Below, piece by piece: positions 41,724 to 50,998 of a stretch of DNA of 64,000 nucleotides. Every line of letters starts with the position of its first letter. Position 1 is the first letter of the stretch. This stretch comes from Chloroflexota bacterium (GTDB lineage: Bacteria > Chloroflexota > Limnocylindria > Limnocylindrales > CSP1-4), in contig PLOC01000033.1 of assembly GCA_003141955.1 (NCBI GenBank), positions 1 through 64,000 on the forward strand, in the 5' to 3' direction. The notes below the pieces were generated by a model, which was given only the letters and a program-made list of their open reading frames with translations, searched no databases and was not told where the DNA came from. Made by a program: the position numbers and the translations under genes.

Positions 41724-41974
41724 GCCCCGGCGGGTGGCGGCAGACTCCCAGAGGATCGCCGCCGAGCCCCCGGCGGACGCAACGAGCCCATGAGGCATCT
41801 CGGGCGGTCCGACCGACCCGACCTGAGCCGTCCGCTCGGCGGCGGGGAGGGGACATGCGGCACGGCGACGCGCCCGACGCTCGCTGTACCATTCACGGGC
41901 CATCAATGGACCCGTTCCCGGCTTTGGGGCGCCTCACGCGCCCGAGGCCGGGCATCGTCAGGAGAACGAACGCA

Positions 41975-43372
41975 ATGCCCAAGGTTGCCGGCTCCGTCAA
42001 GGAGCTCCTTGCCGCCCTCGACGGCATAGTGCGGATCGATGGGGAGCGACTCGCCATAACCGACGAATCCGCCCTCCGGACGCGCGGCATCTACGACCTC
42101 GCCTGGACCGCCACTTTCAGCGAGGATGAGGCCACGGTCGAAGCCGCCCGCTGGATCGTCTGGGAAGCCAGCCAGGCCATCGGCGCTCGCTCTGCGAGCA
42201 TCCAGGAGCTGTACAACGCCCGTGCCCGGAACGAGTACCAGGGGATGACCGTTCCGGCCATCAACCTGCGGGCGCAGACCTTCGACATGGCCCGCGTCAT
42301 CCTCGAGACGGCCAAGAAGAACGACTCCGCCGCCGTCATCTTCGAGCTGGCGCGCTCCGAGCAGATCTACACCTTCCAGCGAGTCTTCGAGTACGCCACG
42401 AGCGTTCTCGCCGGCGCCATCGCTGCCGGCTGGAAGGGGCCCGTCTTCATCCAGGGCGACCACTACCAGTTCAATGCCAAGAAGTACGCGGCCGACGCCG
42501 AGAAGATGACCGACGAGATCCGCAAGGGCTGCCGCGACGCCATCGCCGCCGGCTACCGGAACATCGACATCGACAGCTCGACTCTGGTGGACCTTTCGCA
42601 TCCCACGCTCGATGCCCAGCAGCGTGAGAACTACATGCGCGCGGCCGAGCTGACCGCCCTCATCCGCTCGCTCGAGACCGACGGCGTGACCGTCAGCGTC
42701 GGCGGCGAGATCGGCGAGGTCGGCAAGAAGAACTCCACAACGGACGAGCTCAAAGCCTACCTCGACGGCTACCGTCGCGAGCTTGACGCCCGGGCGAAGG
42801 GCGCGATCGGCCTCTCGAAGGTCTCCGTCCAGACCGGCACGAGCCACGGCGGCACTCCGCTGGCGGACGGCGGCGTGGCCGCGGTCGCGCTCGACTTCGG
42901 CGTCCTGACCGAGCTTTCGGCCGTCGCCCGCGAGTACGGGCTGTCGGGCGCGGTCCAGCACGGCGCGAGCACTCTGCCGGACGACATGTTCCACAAGTTC
43001 CCGGCCACCGGCTGCGCCGAGATCCACCTCGCCACCGGCTTCCAGAACGCCCTGTTCGAGCACCCGGCCTTCCCGGCCGAGATGCACAAGGCGATCGAGG
43101 CGTGGGTCTTTGCCAATTGCCAGGACGAGCGCAAGCCCGATCAGACCGACACGCAGTTCGTCTACACGGCTCGCAAGAAGGCGATCGGCCCGTTCAAGCG
43201 CCAGCTCTGGGATCTGCCGACCAAGGGCGCGATCCTCGCCTCGCAGGCCGCCAAGGTCGACTTCCTCTTCAAGCAGCTCGGCACGCCGGGCAGCCGCGCC
43301 CTCGTCGAGAAGTACGTCAAGCCGGTCGAGTTCCACAAGCCCATGCCCGCGCCGCTCAAGACGGCGATCTAG
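41975..43372 (+). CDS. Class II fructose-bisphosphate-aldolase-like enzyme
   Basis: A 465-residue class II aldolase-family protein. Zinc-binding His residues are visible in FIQGDHYQFNAKKY, VSVQTGTSHGGTPLADGG and LSGAVQHGAST. The N-terminal DITDESALRTRG-like and GEIGEVGKKNST segments are typical of long class II members. It splits or joins ketose bisphosphates in sugar metabolism; substrate (fructose or tagatose) is not clear. AGGAGA nine bases before ATG 41975 fixes the start. A frame extending far upstream is not conserved. Confidence 0.85.
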   Translation: MPKVAGSVKELLAALDGIVRIDGERLAITDESALRTRGIYDLAWTATFSEDEATVEAARWIVWEASQAIGARSASIQELYNARARNEYQGMTVPAINLRAQTFDMARVILETAKKNDSAAVIFELARSEQIYTFQRVFEYATSVLAGAIAAGWKGPVFIQGDHYQFNAKKYAADAEKMTDEIRKGCRDAIAAGYRNIDIDSSTLVDLSHPTLDAQQRENYMRAAELTALIRSLETDGVTVSVGGEIGEVGKKNSTTDELKAYLDGYRRELDARAKGAIGLSKVSVQTGTSHGGTPLADGGVAAVALDFGVLTELSAVAREYGLSGAVQHGASTLPDDMFHKFPATGCAEIHLATGFQNALFEHPAFPAEMHKAIEAWVFANCQDERKPDQTDTQFVYTARKKAIGPFKRQLWDLPTKGAILASQAAKVDFLFKQLGTPGSRALVEKYVKPVEFHKPMPAPLKTAI

Positions 43373-43397
43373 GCGTCTGCCCGGTTCACAACGCTCG

Positions 43398-43421
43398 AAG
43401 GGCGCCCGCAGGGGCGCCCTT
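43398..43421 (+). terminator. Perfect hairpin after the aldolase
   Basis: A 10-bp stem AAGGGCGCCC / GGGCGCCCTT with a 4-base loop, 25 bp after the stop. It has the usual position for a terminator, but only a weak T-rich tail (CGGCTTCC). Confidence 0.6.
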
Positions 43422-43454
43422 CGGCTTCCCGACGCCCGCCCGGGAGGACCCCCT

Positions 43455-44266
43455 TTGGACACCTGGAAGTTCTACGACATCACGCATCGGGATCACGTCC
43501 TGTGCAACCCCACCAGCATCGGAAAGCTCGACGAGCTCATCGGGTTGCTCGATCTCGGGCCGGAACCGCGCGTCCTGGACATCGCCTCGGGCAAGGGAGA
43601 GTTCATCGTCCGGGTCGCGGAGCGGTTCGGCGGCTCGGCAGGCCGTGGTGTCCGGGCCGTCGCGGTCGACATCTCGCCGTACTGCACGGCGGAGCTTCGG
43701 GCGACCGCTGCCCGGCGGAGCTTCGGGCGACCGCTGCCCGGCGGATCCCCGCCGCCGAGATCGAGGTCCTGGAGATGGATGGCGCCGACTACCATCCCGC
43801 CGCGGGGACGTTCGACCTCGCTTCCTGCCTGGGCGCCAGCTGGACGTACGGCGGGCACCGTCCGACGCTTCGCTTCCTGGCGCAGGCGACGCGGCCGGGT
43901 GGCTGCGTCGTCGTTGGCGATCCCTTCTGGAGGAAGGAGCCCGTGGCGGAGTACCTGGCGTGGTCGGGCATCAGACGCGACGAGTATGGTAGTCACGCTC
44001 AGAACGTCGAGGCCGGCGAGGCCGAGGAGCTCGTGCCGTGGCTCGCGCTGGTGAGCTCGGATGACGAGTGGGACCACTACGAGACGCTCCAGTGGCGCGC
44101 GGCGGCCCGATACGCCAACTCGCACCCGGAGGACCCCGACGTGACCGAGCTGCTCACCCGGGTGGAGAAGAACAGGCGCGAGTATCTCAACTGGGGCCGG
44201 GACACGCTCGGTTGGGCGCTCTACCTCTTCGCAAAGCGGCAGGATCACGCGCCGGCCGCTCCATAG
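43455..44266 (+). pseudogene. SAM-dependent methyltransferase broken by a 26-bp duplication
   Basis: From TTG 43455 (GGGAGG upstream) the frame gives LDTWKFYDITHRDHVLCNPT and the SAM motif PRVLDIASGKGEFIVRVAER, then AVDISPYCTAELRATAARR. The rest, IPAAEIEVLEMDGADYHPAA through FLAQATRPGGCVVVGDPFWR to the end, is in another frame. The cause is a perfect 26-bp tandem duplication at 43687-43738; removing one unit restores a 260-residue open frame. Relatives methylate small molecules; the substrate is unknown. Confidence 0.82.
43687..43738 (+). repeat. Two perfect 26-bp tandem units
   Basis: Unit CGGCGGAGCTTCGGGCGACC plus GCTGCC, twice, followed by CGGCGGA of a third. Since 26 is not a multiple of three, the copy number decides the frame of the methyltransferase gene. 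Confidence 0.9.
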
Positions 44267-44321
44267 GAGCCTGTCGAGGCGACGTCGAGGCGACGGGCGG
44301 TTGACCGCGAGCCCGGCCGGG

Positions 44322-44450
44322 TCAGCGCGTGGCTTCCAGGGCTGCCACCAGACTGGCGAGCCAGGCCTGGTCGGCGGCCGAAGGGTCGGGCAGCGGTGAG
44401 CACCGAGAAGGCGACGTTGTCGACGACGCCCGCGCCGCGGTAGCCCGCGC
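44322..44450 (-). pseudogene. Possible gene-end remnant
   Basis: On the minus strand one frame reads YRGAGVVDNVAFSVL and a shifted frame then reads LPDPSAADQAWLASLVAALE to a stop at 44322. Together they look like the end of a lost protein gene. No family recognised. The rest of 44267-44551 shows nothing. Confidence 0.3.
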
Positions 44451-44551
44451 GGCCGCTCGCGTCCCGGTCTCCTGCCGGTCAGGCGGGGCCTCGGTCGGCG
44501 ACGCGTCGATCGGAGCCTTCGGGCCGCTTTCCGTCCGGCTACGATTCGCTC

Positions 44552-45340
44552 ATGCCCAGACCAATGACGTCACTCGTCGATTTGACCCGCTGGCGCGAGA
44601 CCGCCCTATCCATCTGCGACGAGGCCGACCGGATCGCCATGGCCGGGTTCCGGCGCGACATCGCGGTCGACACAAAGGCCGACCGCAGCTTCGTGACCGA
44701 GGTCGACCGATCGATCGAACGCCTGGCCCGCGAGCGGCTGCGAGCCGCCTACCCCGACTGCGGGCTCGTCGGCGAGGAAGAGGGGCCGGACGCGGCCGGC
44801 GCCACCGTATGCTGGTACATCGATCCGATCGATGCCACCGCCAACTTCGTGCGCGGCATCCCCATCTTCGCCACGCTGCTGGCGGTCGCCGTCGAGGGCG
44901 AGCTCCAGTTGGGCGCGGTGAGCGCCCCGGCGATGCGCGAACGCTGGGTGGCCTGGCGGGGTGGGGGAGCGTGGCGCGGCGACCAACGGTTGGCCGTGAG
45001 CCGCGTGTCGCGGATCGAGGATGCGCATCTCATCTACGGCAGCGAGCGGCTCCGCGACGGCCAGCTGCCCGGGCTCGGGGCGACGCTCGCGGCGGCCTGG
45101 CGGGACCGCGGCTTCGGTGACTTTTGGGGCTACATGCTCGTGGCCGAGGGCGCGGCCGAGGCGATGATCGAGGTCGGCGCCCATACCTGGGACTGGGCTG
45201 CGCCGCTCGTCATCGTTGAGGAGGCCGGTGGCCGCTTCACGACGGCCGCAGGGGAGCGGCGCATCGACGGGCCGTCGGCGCTTGCCACCAACGGCCTGAT
45301 CCACGACGATCTCCTGCGCCGGCTGGACGCATCGCGATAG
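44552..45340 (+). CDS. Inositol-monophosphatase-family phosphatase
   Basis: A 262-residue Mg-dependent phosphatase. The metal site is seen in FVTEVDRSIE, LVGEEEG, and IDPIDATANFVRGIPIFATL; the C-terminal motif VGAHTWDWAAPLVIVEEAGG is the WDxAAG-type signature. Family members act on inositol phosphate, histidinol phosphate (HisN) or sugar bisphosphates. Sequence fits the HisN-like group, but without neighbouring his genes the substrate stays open. First ATG at 44552; a second at 44564 is possible. Confidence 0.88.
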   Translation: MPRPMTSLVDLTRWRETALSICDEADRIAMAGFRRDIAVDTKADRSFVTEVDRSIERLARERLRAAYPDCGLVGEEEGPDAAGATVCWYIDPIDATANFVRGIPIFATLLAVAVEGELQLGAVSAPAMRERWVAWRGGGAWRGDQRLAVSRVSRIEDAHLIYGSERLRDGQLPGLGATLAAAWRDRGFGDFWGYMLVAEGAAEAMIEVGAHTWDWAAPLVIVEEAGGRFTTAAGERRIDGPSALATNGLIHDDLLRRLDASR

Positions 45341-45433
45341 TCGAGAAGCGGCGGCTGAGATACGATGCTGGCGTGCCATCGGTCCCACCGAAGGGCGATC
45401 ACGCAGCGACGGCACCCACACGGAGGCATGATC

Positions 45434-45514
45434 ATGGGCGACAAGACGCCAAAGCGACCACCGAAGACCAAGAAGCCGAAGCCAGCGCCGCAGCCGCCGA
45501 CCAAAGGCGCGTAG
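45434..45514 (+). CDS. 26-residue Lys/Pro-rich small protein
   Basis: MGDKTPKRPPKTKKPKPAPQ followed by PPTKGA. GGAGG is seven bases before the ATG and the TAG touches the GTG of the next gene. Below usual gene-finder limits. Strongly basic; nucleic-acid binding is possible, no evidence for more. Confidence 0.55.
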   Translation: MGDKTPKRPPKTKKPKPAPQPPTKGA

Positions 45515-45784
45515 GTGGCCGCTGGGGACCAGCGCGCGCGAGCCGTCACACCCGGCCGCCGGTTCAAGAGGCGTGAGGTCGAGCTTGCGGAGAGCGGCAA
45601 GCTCGTCCTCCATACCGACGGCTCGATCAGCCAGCTCGACGGCCAGGGAGAGGTTGTCCACAAGTGGGCCATCGGCGACCCTGAGTGGCCGCGTCACGCG
45701 ATCCGGTTCGGGCTGCTGCCGCAGCCCAGCACGACGGTGCCGCCGGATGTCCGGGTCAAGGGAGCCAAGACGCTCGGCGGGTAG
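45515..45784 (+). CDS. Hypothetical 89-residue protein
   Basis: A small protein beginning at GTG directly after the stop of the 26-residue gene, so coupled to it. Basic N-terminus (RRFKRREVELAES) then strands LVLHTDGSISQLDGQGEVVH and KWAIGDPEWPRHAIRFG. No family recognised. The layout suggests a beta-rich domain of about 60 residues. Confidence 0.6.
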   Translation: MAAGDQRARAVTPGRRFKRREVELAESGKLVLHTDGSISQLDGQGEVVHKWAIGDPEWPRHAIRFGLLPQPSTTVPPDVRVKGAKTLGG

Positions 45785-45850
45785 CGAACCGCCGTCGATC
45801 CGGGCTGAGCACGATCTATAGGGCCCACCCGCTGCCCCGGAGGTTCGCCC

Positions 45851-47110
45851 ATGCCCGCGCCGATCCAACCAGCAGTCATCGTCGGGGCGCGCCTGCTCGA
45901 CGGTCGCTCGCCGGACGCGATCGCGGACGGGGTTCTCTTGACGGACGACCAGGGCAGGATCGTTGCCGCCGGACCCGCCGCCGCTACCTCGGTGCCCAGG
46001 GATGCCGAGCGGATCGACCTGTCGGGTCTGACGGTCCTGCCCGGCATCATCGACTGCCACGTTCACCTGGCGCTCAAGCTCGAGCCGGTCCACGACCAGG
46101 TCCAGCGTTCTGCGACGGACATAGTCGTGCGCTGCCTCCAGGTCGGGCGCGAGTTCCTCGAAGCGGGCGTGACCACCGTCCGCGACGCCGGCTACGCACC
46201 GGCCGGGATCAAGCGCGCGTTCGCCTCGGGCGCGTTCCCGGGCCCGCGCACGCAGGTCAGCTGCCGGCCGCTCTCCCAGACCGGCGGCCACGGCGACGAG
46301 TGGACTCTTTCCGGGACGATCCTCACGACCGAGATGAGCGACCTCCCGCCCGGAGTGGCCGACGGAGTCGATGCCGTCCGGCACGCTGCCCGGCTCCAGA
46401 TCCGGGCCGGCGCCGATTGGATCAAGGTCATGGCGACGGGCGGCGTCCTCTCCGCCGCCGACACACCCGACGCGTCGCAGTTCACGGTTGACGAAATCGG
46501 GGTCATAGTCGAGGAGGCGCGCGCTGCGGGGATCCACGGCACTTTCGCGCACGCCGAAGGGACTGCCGGCATCAAGAACGCCCTGCGCGCCGGCATCTCC
46601 AGCATCGAGCACGGCGACCTGATCGACGACGAGGGGATCGACCTCATGCTCGAGCGCGACGTGCCGCTGATTCCCACGTTCAACATCAACTTCTCGCTCA
46701 TGGACGAGGGCCGCATCGCCCGGGGTGAGGTTCCGCCGTGGGCCGTCGAGAAGATGCGCTACCTCTTCGAGCGCCAGCAGGGCAACTTCCGCCACGCCGT
46801 CGAGAGGGGCGTGCGGGTCGTCATGGGCACGGACAGCTTCGCGGACATGTACCCGCCGGCGGAGCTGGCATACATGTCGGAATACGGCCTCGGGCCGTTC
46901 AGGGCGATTCAGGCGGCGACGAGCGAGGCGGCGAAGCTCCTCGGCCTGGCCGGCCAGGCCGGCACTCTTGAGGCGGGCAAGCAGGCCGACCTGATCGCGG
47001 TCTCGGGCGACCCGCTGGCCGAGCCGGAGCTGTGGCGCGATCGGGCCCGGATCGTCTTCGTCATGCAGGGCGGCGGGATCGTGGCGGACCGGCGGGGCGT
47101 GATGGCGTGA
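45851..47110 (+). CDS. Amidohydrolase-family protein
   Basis: A 419-residue metal-dependent hydrolase of the imidazolonepropionase/prolidase-like group. Metal ligands appear as HxH at residues 70-72 ([15 protein letters not shown]), Lys in [14 protein letters not shown], His in [14 protein letters not shown] and [10 protein letters not shown], and Asp in [14 protein letters not shown]. Closing segment [20 protein letters not shown] is the family norm. It likely cleaves a cyclic or peptide-like amide; substrate unknown. Coupled to the next gene by a GTGA overlap. Confidence 0.9.
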   Translation: MPAPIQPAVIVGARLLDGRSPDAIADGVLLTDDQGRIVAAGPAAATSVPRDAERIDLSGLTVLPGIIDCHVHLALKLEPVHDQVQRSATDIVVRCLQVGREFLEAGVTTVRDAGYAPAGIKRAFASGAFPGPRTQVSCRPLSQTGGHGDEWTLSGTILTTEMSDLPPGVADGVDAVRHAARLQIRAGADWIKVMATGGVLSAADTPDASQFTVDEIGVIVEEARAAGIHGTFAHAEGTAGIKNALRAGISSIEHGDLIDDEGIDLMLERDVPLIPTFNINFSLMDEGRIARGEVPPWAVEKMRYLFERQQGNFRHAVERGVRVVMGTDSFADMYPPAELAYMSEYGLGPFRAIQAATSEAAKLLGLAGQAGTLEAGKQADLIAVSGDPLAEPELWRDRARIVFVMQGGGIVADRRGVMA

Positions 47111-47604
47111 CCTTCTTCTGGGCCGCCAGGTTCATCGACGGCTGGCTCGCGCTGATACGGGGGGCGCGCGCGGCCTGGCGGGCACTGCCGGGGGACCTGA
47201 TGGCGTTCCTGGTGATGCGTTCCTGCGGCATTCCGCGGACCGGCCTCGGCCGGGAGGTGCGTTCGGCGGCCACCTCGGCGATCGTGGTTGAGCATCCCGC
47301 GGCCGCCCACTATCTGGACCACCAGTGGATTCCGGTGCACGCCCAGACGCTCGGCCGATACGTCTTCGCCCGCGAGAGGCTGTCCGACCGGACGATCGCC
47401 CACGAGATGGAGCACGTCCGGCAGTGGGAGCGACTCGGGCCACTGTTCTTGCCGGCCTACGTGGCCTCGTCCGGCGTGGCTCTGCTCCGCGGCCTGCATC
47501 CGTACGGCGCGAACCGGTTCGAGGTAGCCGCCCGACGGCAGGAGTCGGACCCGCCAGACCGGCAGGACCCGCGTCGGCAGGCGTATTCCATACCAAAGCC
47601 GTAG
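47107..47604 (+). CDS. HExxH-containing small protein
   Basis: A 165-residue protein with a hydrophobic N-terminus ([20 protein letters not shown]), strand segment [20 protein letters not shown], and the zincin-type motif HEMEH in [20 protein letters not shown]. After it the hydrophobic [14 protein letters not shown] and [15 protein letters not shown], which supplies a possible third ligand Glu. Resembles small DUF4157-like putative metallopeptidases. Start GTG overlaps the amidohydrolase stop. Confidence 0.65.
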   Translation: MTFFWAARFIDGWLALIRGARAAWRALPGDLMAFLVMRSCGIPRTGLGREVRSAATSAIVVEHPAAAHYLDHQWIPVHAQTLGRYVFARERLSDRTIAHEMEHVRQWERLGPLFLPAYVASSGVALLRGLHPYGANRFEVAARRQESDPPDRQDPRRQAYSIPKP

Positions 47605-47671
47605 GATATCCGGAGACGGCGGGCGCGTCGCCCGCGCCGCACAACACTCGAGACTCGAGGAAGCCGACCGA

Positions 47672-48742
47672 ATGCCCACTCTGACCGAAGAAGCCGTCCT
47701 CAAGGTACTTGCCACCGTTCAGGAGCCCGAGCTCGGCGGGGACCTCGTGTCGCGAAACATGATCAGGGACCTCGCGATCGAAGGGACCAGGGTGGCCTTC
47801 ACGATCGAGCTGACGACGCCCGCCTGCCCGCTCAAGGACGAGATCCAGGAGCGAGTCGAGAAGGCCCTGCGATCGATCGGGGCGGAGCAGGTCGACGTCG
47901 CCTGGGGCGCGACGGTCCGCCGGGCCACGCCGGCGACGCCGCAGCTGCTGCCCGGCGTGAAGAACATCGTGGCCGTGGCCTCCGGCAAGGGCGGCGTCGG
48001 CAAGACCACCGTCAGCGTAAATCTGGCCGTGGCCCTGGCGCAGGCCGGAGCATCGGTCGGCCTTCTCGATGCCGACATCACGGGCCCCAATATCCCGATG
48101 ATGATCGGGGCCGAGGGCCAGCCGGTGGCCAGCCCGAACGGGAAGATAACCCCGATCGAGGCCCACGGCGTGAAGGTGATCTCGATCCAGTTCTTCCTGC
48201 CCGAGGGCCAGCCGGTCGTGTGGCGCGGCCCTCTGGTAGGGGGCGCGATCCAGCAGTTCCTGCGCGACGTGGAGTGGGGCGATCTGGACTATCTGGTCGT
48301 CGACCTGCCGCCCGGCACCTCGGACGCGCAGCTGACGCTGGCCCAGTCCGTGCCCATCACGGGAGCGGTCCTCGTCACCACGCCCCAGCGGGTCTCGCTT
48401 TCGGACGTGACCAAGGCCCTGGCGATGTTCCGCCGTGTCAGCGTCCCCGTCCTGGGCATCGTGGAGAACATGTCGGGCTTCGTCTGCGCCCATTGCGGCG
48501 AGACGACCGACATCTTCGGCCGGGGTGGCGGTGAGCGCTTCGCGGCGGAGAACGGGATCGACTTCCTCGGCGGCATCCCGCTCGACATAACGGTTCGCCA
48601 GGGCGCCGACGTGGGCGTTCCGGCCGTCGCCCAGCGCGAGCCGGGACCCGCGTCGAAGGCCCTCACCGACATCGCTAGGACGATCGCGGGCAAGGTGAGC
48701 GTCCAGGCGGCGATCGAGCAGCCGGTCCTCACGGTTTCCTGA
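47672..48742 (+). CDS. Mrp/ApbC-family Fe-S carrier ATPase
   Basis: A 356-residue protein. Residues 1-85 are a MIP18 (DUF59) domain; the P-loop ATPase has the deviant Walker A GKGGVGKTT at 105-113, LLDADITGPNIPMMIG, and the CxxC cluster site in FVCAHCGETT. Mrp proteins carry and deliver Fe-S clusters to apo-enzymes in the cytosol. ATG at 47672 fits the family start. The C-terminal QAAIEQPVLTVS is a little longer than usual. Confidence 0.92.
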   Translation: MPTLTEEAVLKVLATVQEPELGGDLVSRNMIRDLAIEGTRVAFTIELTTPACPLKDEIQERVEKALRSIGAEQVDVAWGATVRRATPATPQLLPGVKNIVAVASGKGGVGKTTVSVNLAVALAQAGASVGLLDADITGPNIPMMIGAEGQPVASPNGKITPIEAHGVKVISIQFFLPEGQPVVWRGPLVGGAIQQFLRDVEWGDLDYLVVDLPPGTSDAQLTLAQSVPITGAVLVTTPQRVSLSDVTKALAMFRRVSVPVLGIVENMSGFVCAHCGETTDIFGRGGGERFAAENGIDFLGGIPLDITVRQGADVGVPAVAQREPGPASKALTDIARTIAGKVSVQAAIEQPVLTVS

Positions 48743-48906
48743 TCGCGGACGCAATCGCCGATGCGGAGGGGCGGATGTGGCGGGAATCGGGCGCGTCGCC
48801 GAGTCTGGAGCGATGCGTGTGACCGTTCGGTCAACCACGATCTGACCTTTCGGGCAAGGGTCCGACGGGGTACCATCGGGGAGCCCGTCCACCTTGGGGT
48901 TACCCG

Positions 48907-50982
48907 ATGCTCTGTCCCGATTGCGCGGCGCCGAAGGCGCCTGGAGCACGTTTCTGCCATCAGTGCGGCAGAAAGCTGGACTCCGCCTCGAACGGCCTGA
49001 AGGCCGGCGATCGACGCGTCGTGACCGCTCTCTTCGCCGACCTGGTCGGGTATACACAGCTCGTCGACCAGCTCGATCCCGAGGAGGTCCGATTACGCGT
49101 TGACGGCGCCTTGACTGTCCTGGGCGATGCCGTCATGCGCTTTGACGGCTCGCTCGAGAAGTTCGTTGGAGATGCGGTGCTGGCCGTCTTCGGCGCTCCC
49201 GCGGCCCATGACGACGACGCTCTGCGGGCATGCCTGTGCGCCCTGGAGATGCAGGCGGCTCTGGCCCGGCTCGGCGAGGGGAGCGACAGGCCCCTGCGGC
49301 TGCGAGTCGGCATCGCCACGGGCGAGGTCGTGGCGGCGATCCGCGATCTGGCGGGAGTCCGTTCGGTGGCTCTGACCGGCGATTGCATGACGACCGCGGC
49401 CCGACTCCAGCAGCTCGCCGAGCCGGCGGAGGTTCTGCTCGACGAGGCAACCGTCCGGGCTGCGGAACCCAGGATCGGCGTGGAGCGCATCGGCGAGCGC
49501 CTGTTGCGCGGCCAGAGCCGGCCGATCCTGATCTATCACCTGCGTGACGAGCGGCGCCGCGCGCGGAGCTTCGGCCGGGCCACCCGACTGGTCGGCCGGG
49601 ACGCGGAGCGGCGCCGGCTGGCCGAGGTGATCCGCCGAACCGCCAGGACCGGCCGGGGCAGCGCGGTGCTGGTGTCCGGTGAGGCCGGGATCGGCAAGTC
49701 GCGGCTGCTCTCAGAGATGGAATCCGAGGCGACGGCAGCCGGATTCGGTTGGGTCTGGATCGACAACCCACCTCACCGCCAGGGCGCCCCGTACCACACC
49801 GTCCGGGCCATGATCGATGCCCTGGCCGACGAGTTCGGGGTCAAGGCCGGGATAATGGCCCGCCAGATCGTCGGCTCGCCGCTGGACGAGGAGACGGCGC
49901 GCCTGCTGTTCGGCGCGGCGGCCGTGCTGGCCCGCGACTCCGAGATGCAGCTGCTACCCGAAGAGGGCTGGGATCAGCGGTTCATCGGGCTCTCGGACCC
50001 GGCCGAGCTGGCCACCGGACTCAAGCTCGCCGCGAAGTCATTCCTGTCGGGGCTCGTGGCGACTCAGCCGCGCTGCTTCGTCCTGGACGACTACCACTGG
50101 ATGGACCCGTCCAGCCAGCTGATGCTGGCGGAGATGGTCCGGCTGGCCGCTGAGCTTCCGATCGTGGTCTTTTCGAGCATTCGGCCGCCTCTCAAGCCCG
50201 AATGGACGAGCCTGCCTCACGTCGAGGTCATCGACCTCGGCGGCCTGGACGAGGCGGCCACGGAGGAGTTGGGAACGGCGGTGGGCGGCGCCGAGCTGGA
50301 GCCGGAATCGGCTCGCTGGCTCTTCCAGCGCACCGCCGGCAACGCCCTATTTATCGGCGAGGTAATTCGCATGCTTCGGACCAGCGGGCGCATGGAGCAC
50401 GTCGGCGAGTGGCTGCGGATCGACCGCGGGGCCGCGCGGCGCAGCGTTCCGCTCAGCTTGCGGGCGCTGCTGGGGGCCCGGATCGACGCCCTGCCACCGA
50501 GCCAGCGGTCGGCCCTGGAGGTCGCGGCAGTCATCGGCGTCACGTTCCAGGAGTGGCTGTTGTGCGAGCTCGAGGGCAGGTCGGACATGGGCGACGACCT
50601 GTGCCAGCTCGCGGACGCCGGGATACTGGTGCGCTGCGAGGGCGAGTCGGAGCGGCCCGCGGTAGTCTGTGAACCCACTGGATGCTGGCGCTTCCGGCAC
50701 CAGCTGTTCCATGACGCCGCTTACGGCCGTCTGCTCATGGACCGCAAGCAGCATCTGCACACCGCTCTGGCCGACCGGCTCGAGACGGTGGAGCCGGCCC
50801 CGGATGCCGCCGAGCTGGCGCGCCATCGGATTGCGGCCGGCGATGTGGCGCGGGCGTTGCCGCTGCTGCAGCGGGCGGTGCTGGAGGCCGAGGCAATGGG
50901 GGCCGTGGCCGAGGCGGAGGCCTTCAGGCAGGCCGCGGCGGCGCTTCGAGACGGCAGGACGGTGCCTAGCACTGTCGCCTGA
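48907..50982 (+). CDS. Zinc-ribbon class III cyclase fused to AAA ATPase
   Basis: A 691-residue protein. It opens with a zinc ribbon (LCPDCAAPKAPGARFCHQCG), then a class III nucleotide-cyclase domain: VTALFADLVGYTQLVDQLDP with metal-binding Asp, and EKFVGDAVLAVFGAP. An AAA ATPase follows: ATRLVGRDAERRRLAEVIRR, Walker A VSGEAGIGKSRLLSEM, and CFVLDDYHWMDPSSQLML. The C-terminal helical part (LPLLQRAVLEAEAMGAVAEA) would be tetratricopeptide-like and is short. Such proteins are signalling switches; whether it makes cAMP is not shown. Confidence 0.88.
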   Translation: MLCPDCAAPKAPGARFCHQCGRKLDSASNGLKAGDRRVVTALFADLVGYTQLVDQLDPEEVRLRVDGALTVLGDAVMRFDGSLEKFVGDAVLAVFGAPAAHDDDALRACLCALEMQAALARLGEGSDRPLRLRVGIATGEVVAAIRDLAGVRSVALTGDCMTTAARLQQLAEPAEVLLDEATVRAAEPRIGVERIGERLLRGQSRPILIYHLRDERRRARSFGRATRLVGRDAERRRLAEVIRRTARTGRGSAVLVSGEAGIGKSRLLSEMESEATAAGFGWVWIDNPPHRQGAPYHTVRAMIDALADEFGVKAGIMARQIVGSPLDEETARLLFGAAAVLARDSEMQLLPEEGWDQRFIGLSDPAELATGLKLAAKSFLSGLVATQPRCFVLDDYHWMDPSSQLMLAEMVRLAAELPIVVFSSIRPPLKPEWTSLPHVEVIDLGGLDEAATEELGTAVGGAELEPESARWLFQRTAGNALFIGEVIRMLRTSGRMEHVGEWLRIDRGAARRSVPLSLRALLGARIDALPPSQRSALEVAAVIGVTFQEWLLCELEGRSDMGDDLCQLADAGILVRCEGESERPAVVCEPTGCWRFRHQLFHDAAYGRLLMDRKQHLHTALADRLETVEPAPDAAELARHRIAAGDVARALPLLQRAVLEAEAMGAVAEAEAFRQAAAALRDGRTVPSTVA

Positions 50983-50998
50983 CTCCGCGCCCCGGCCA

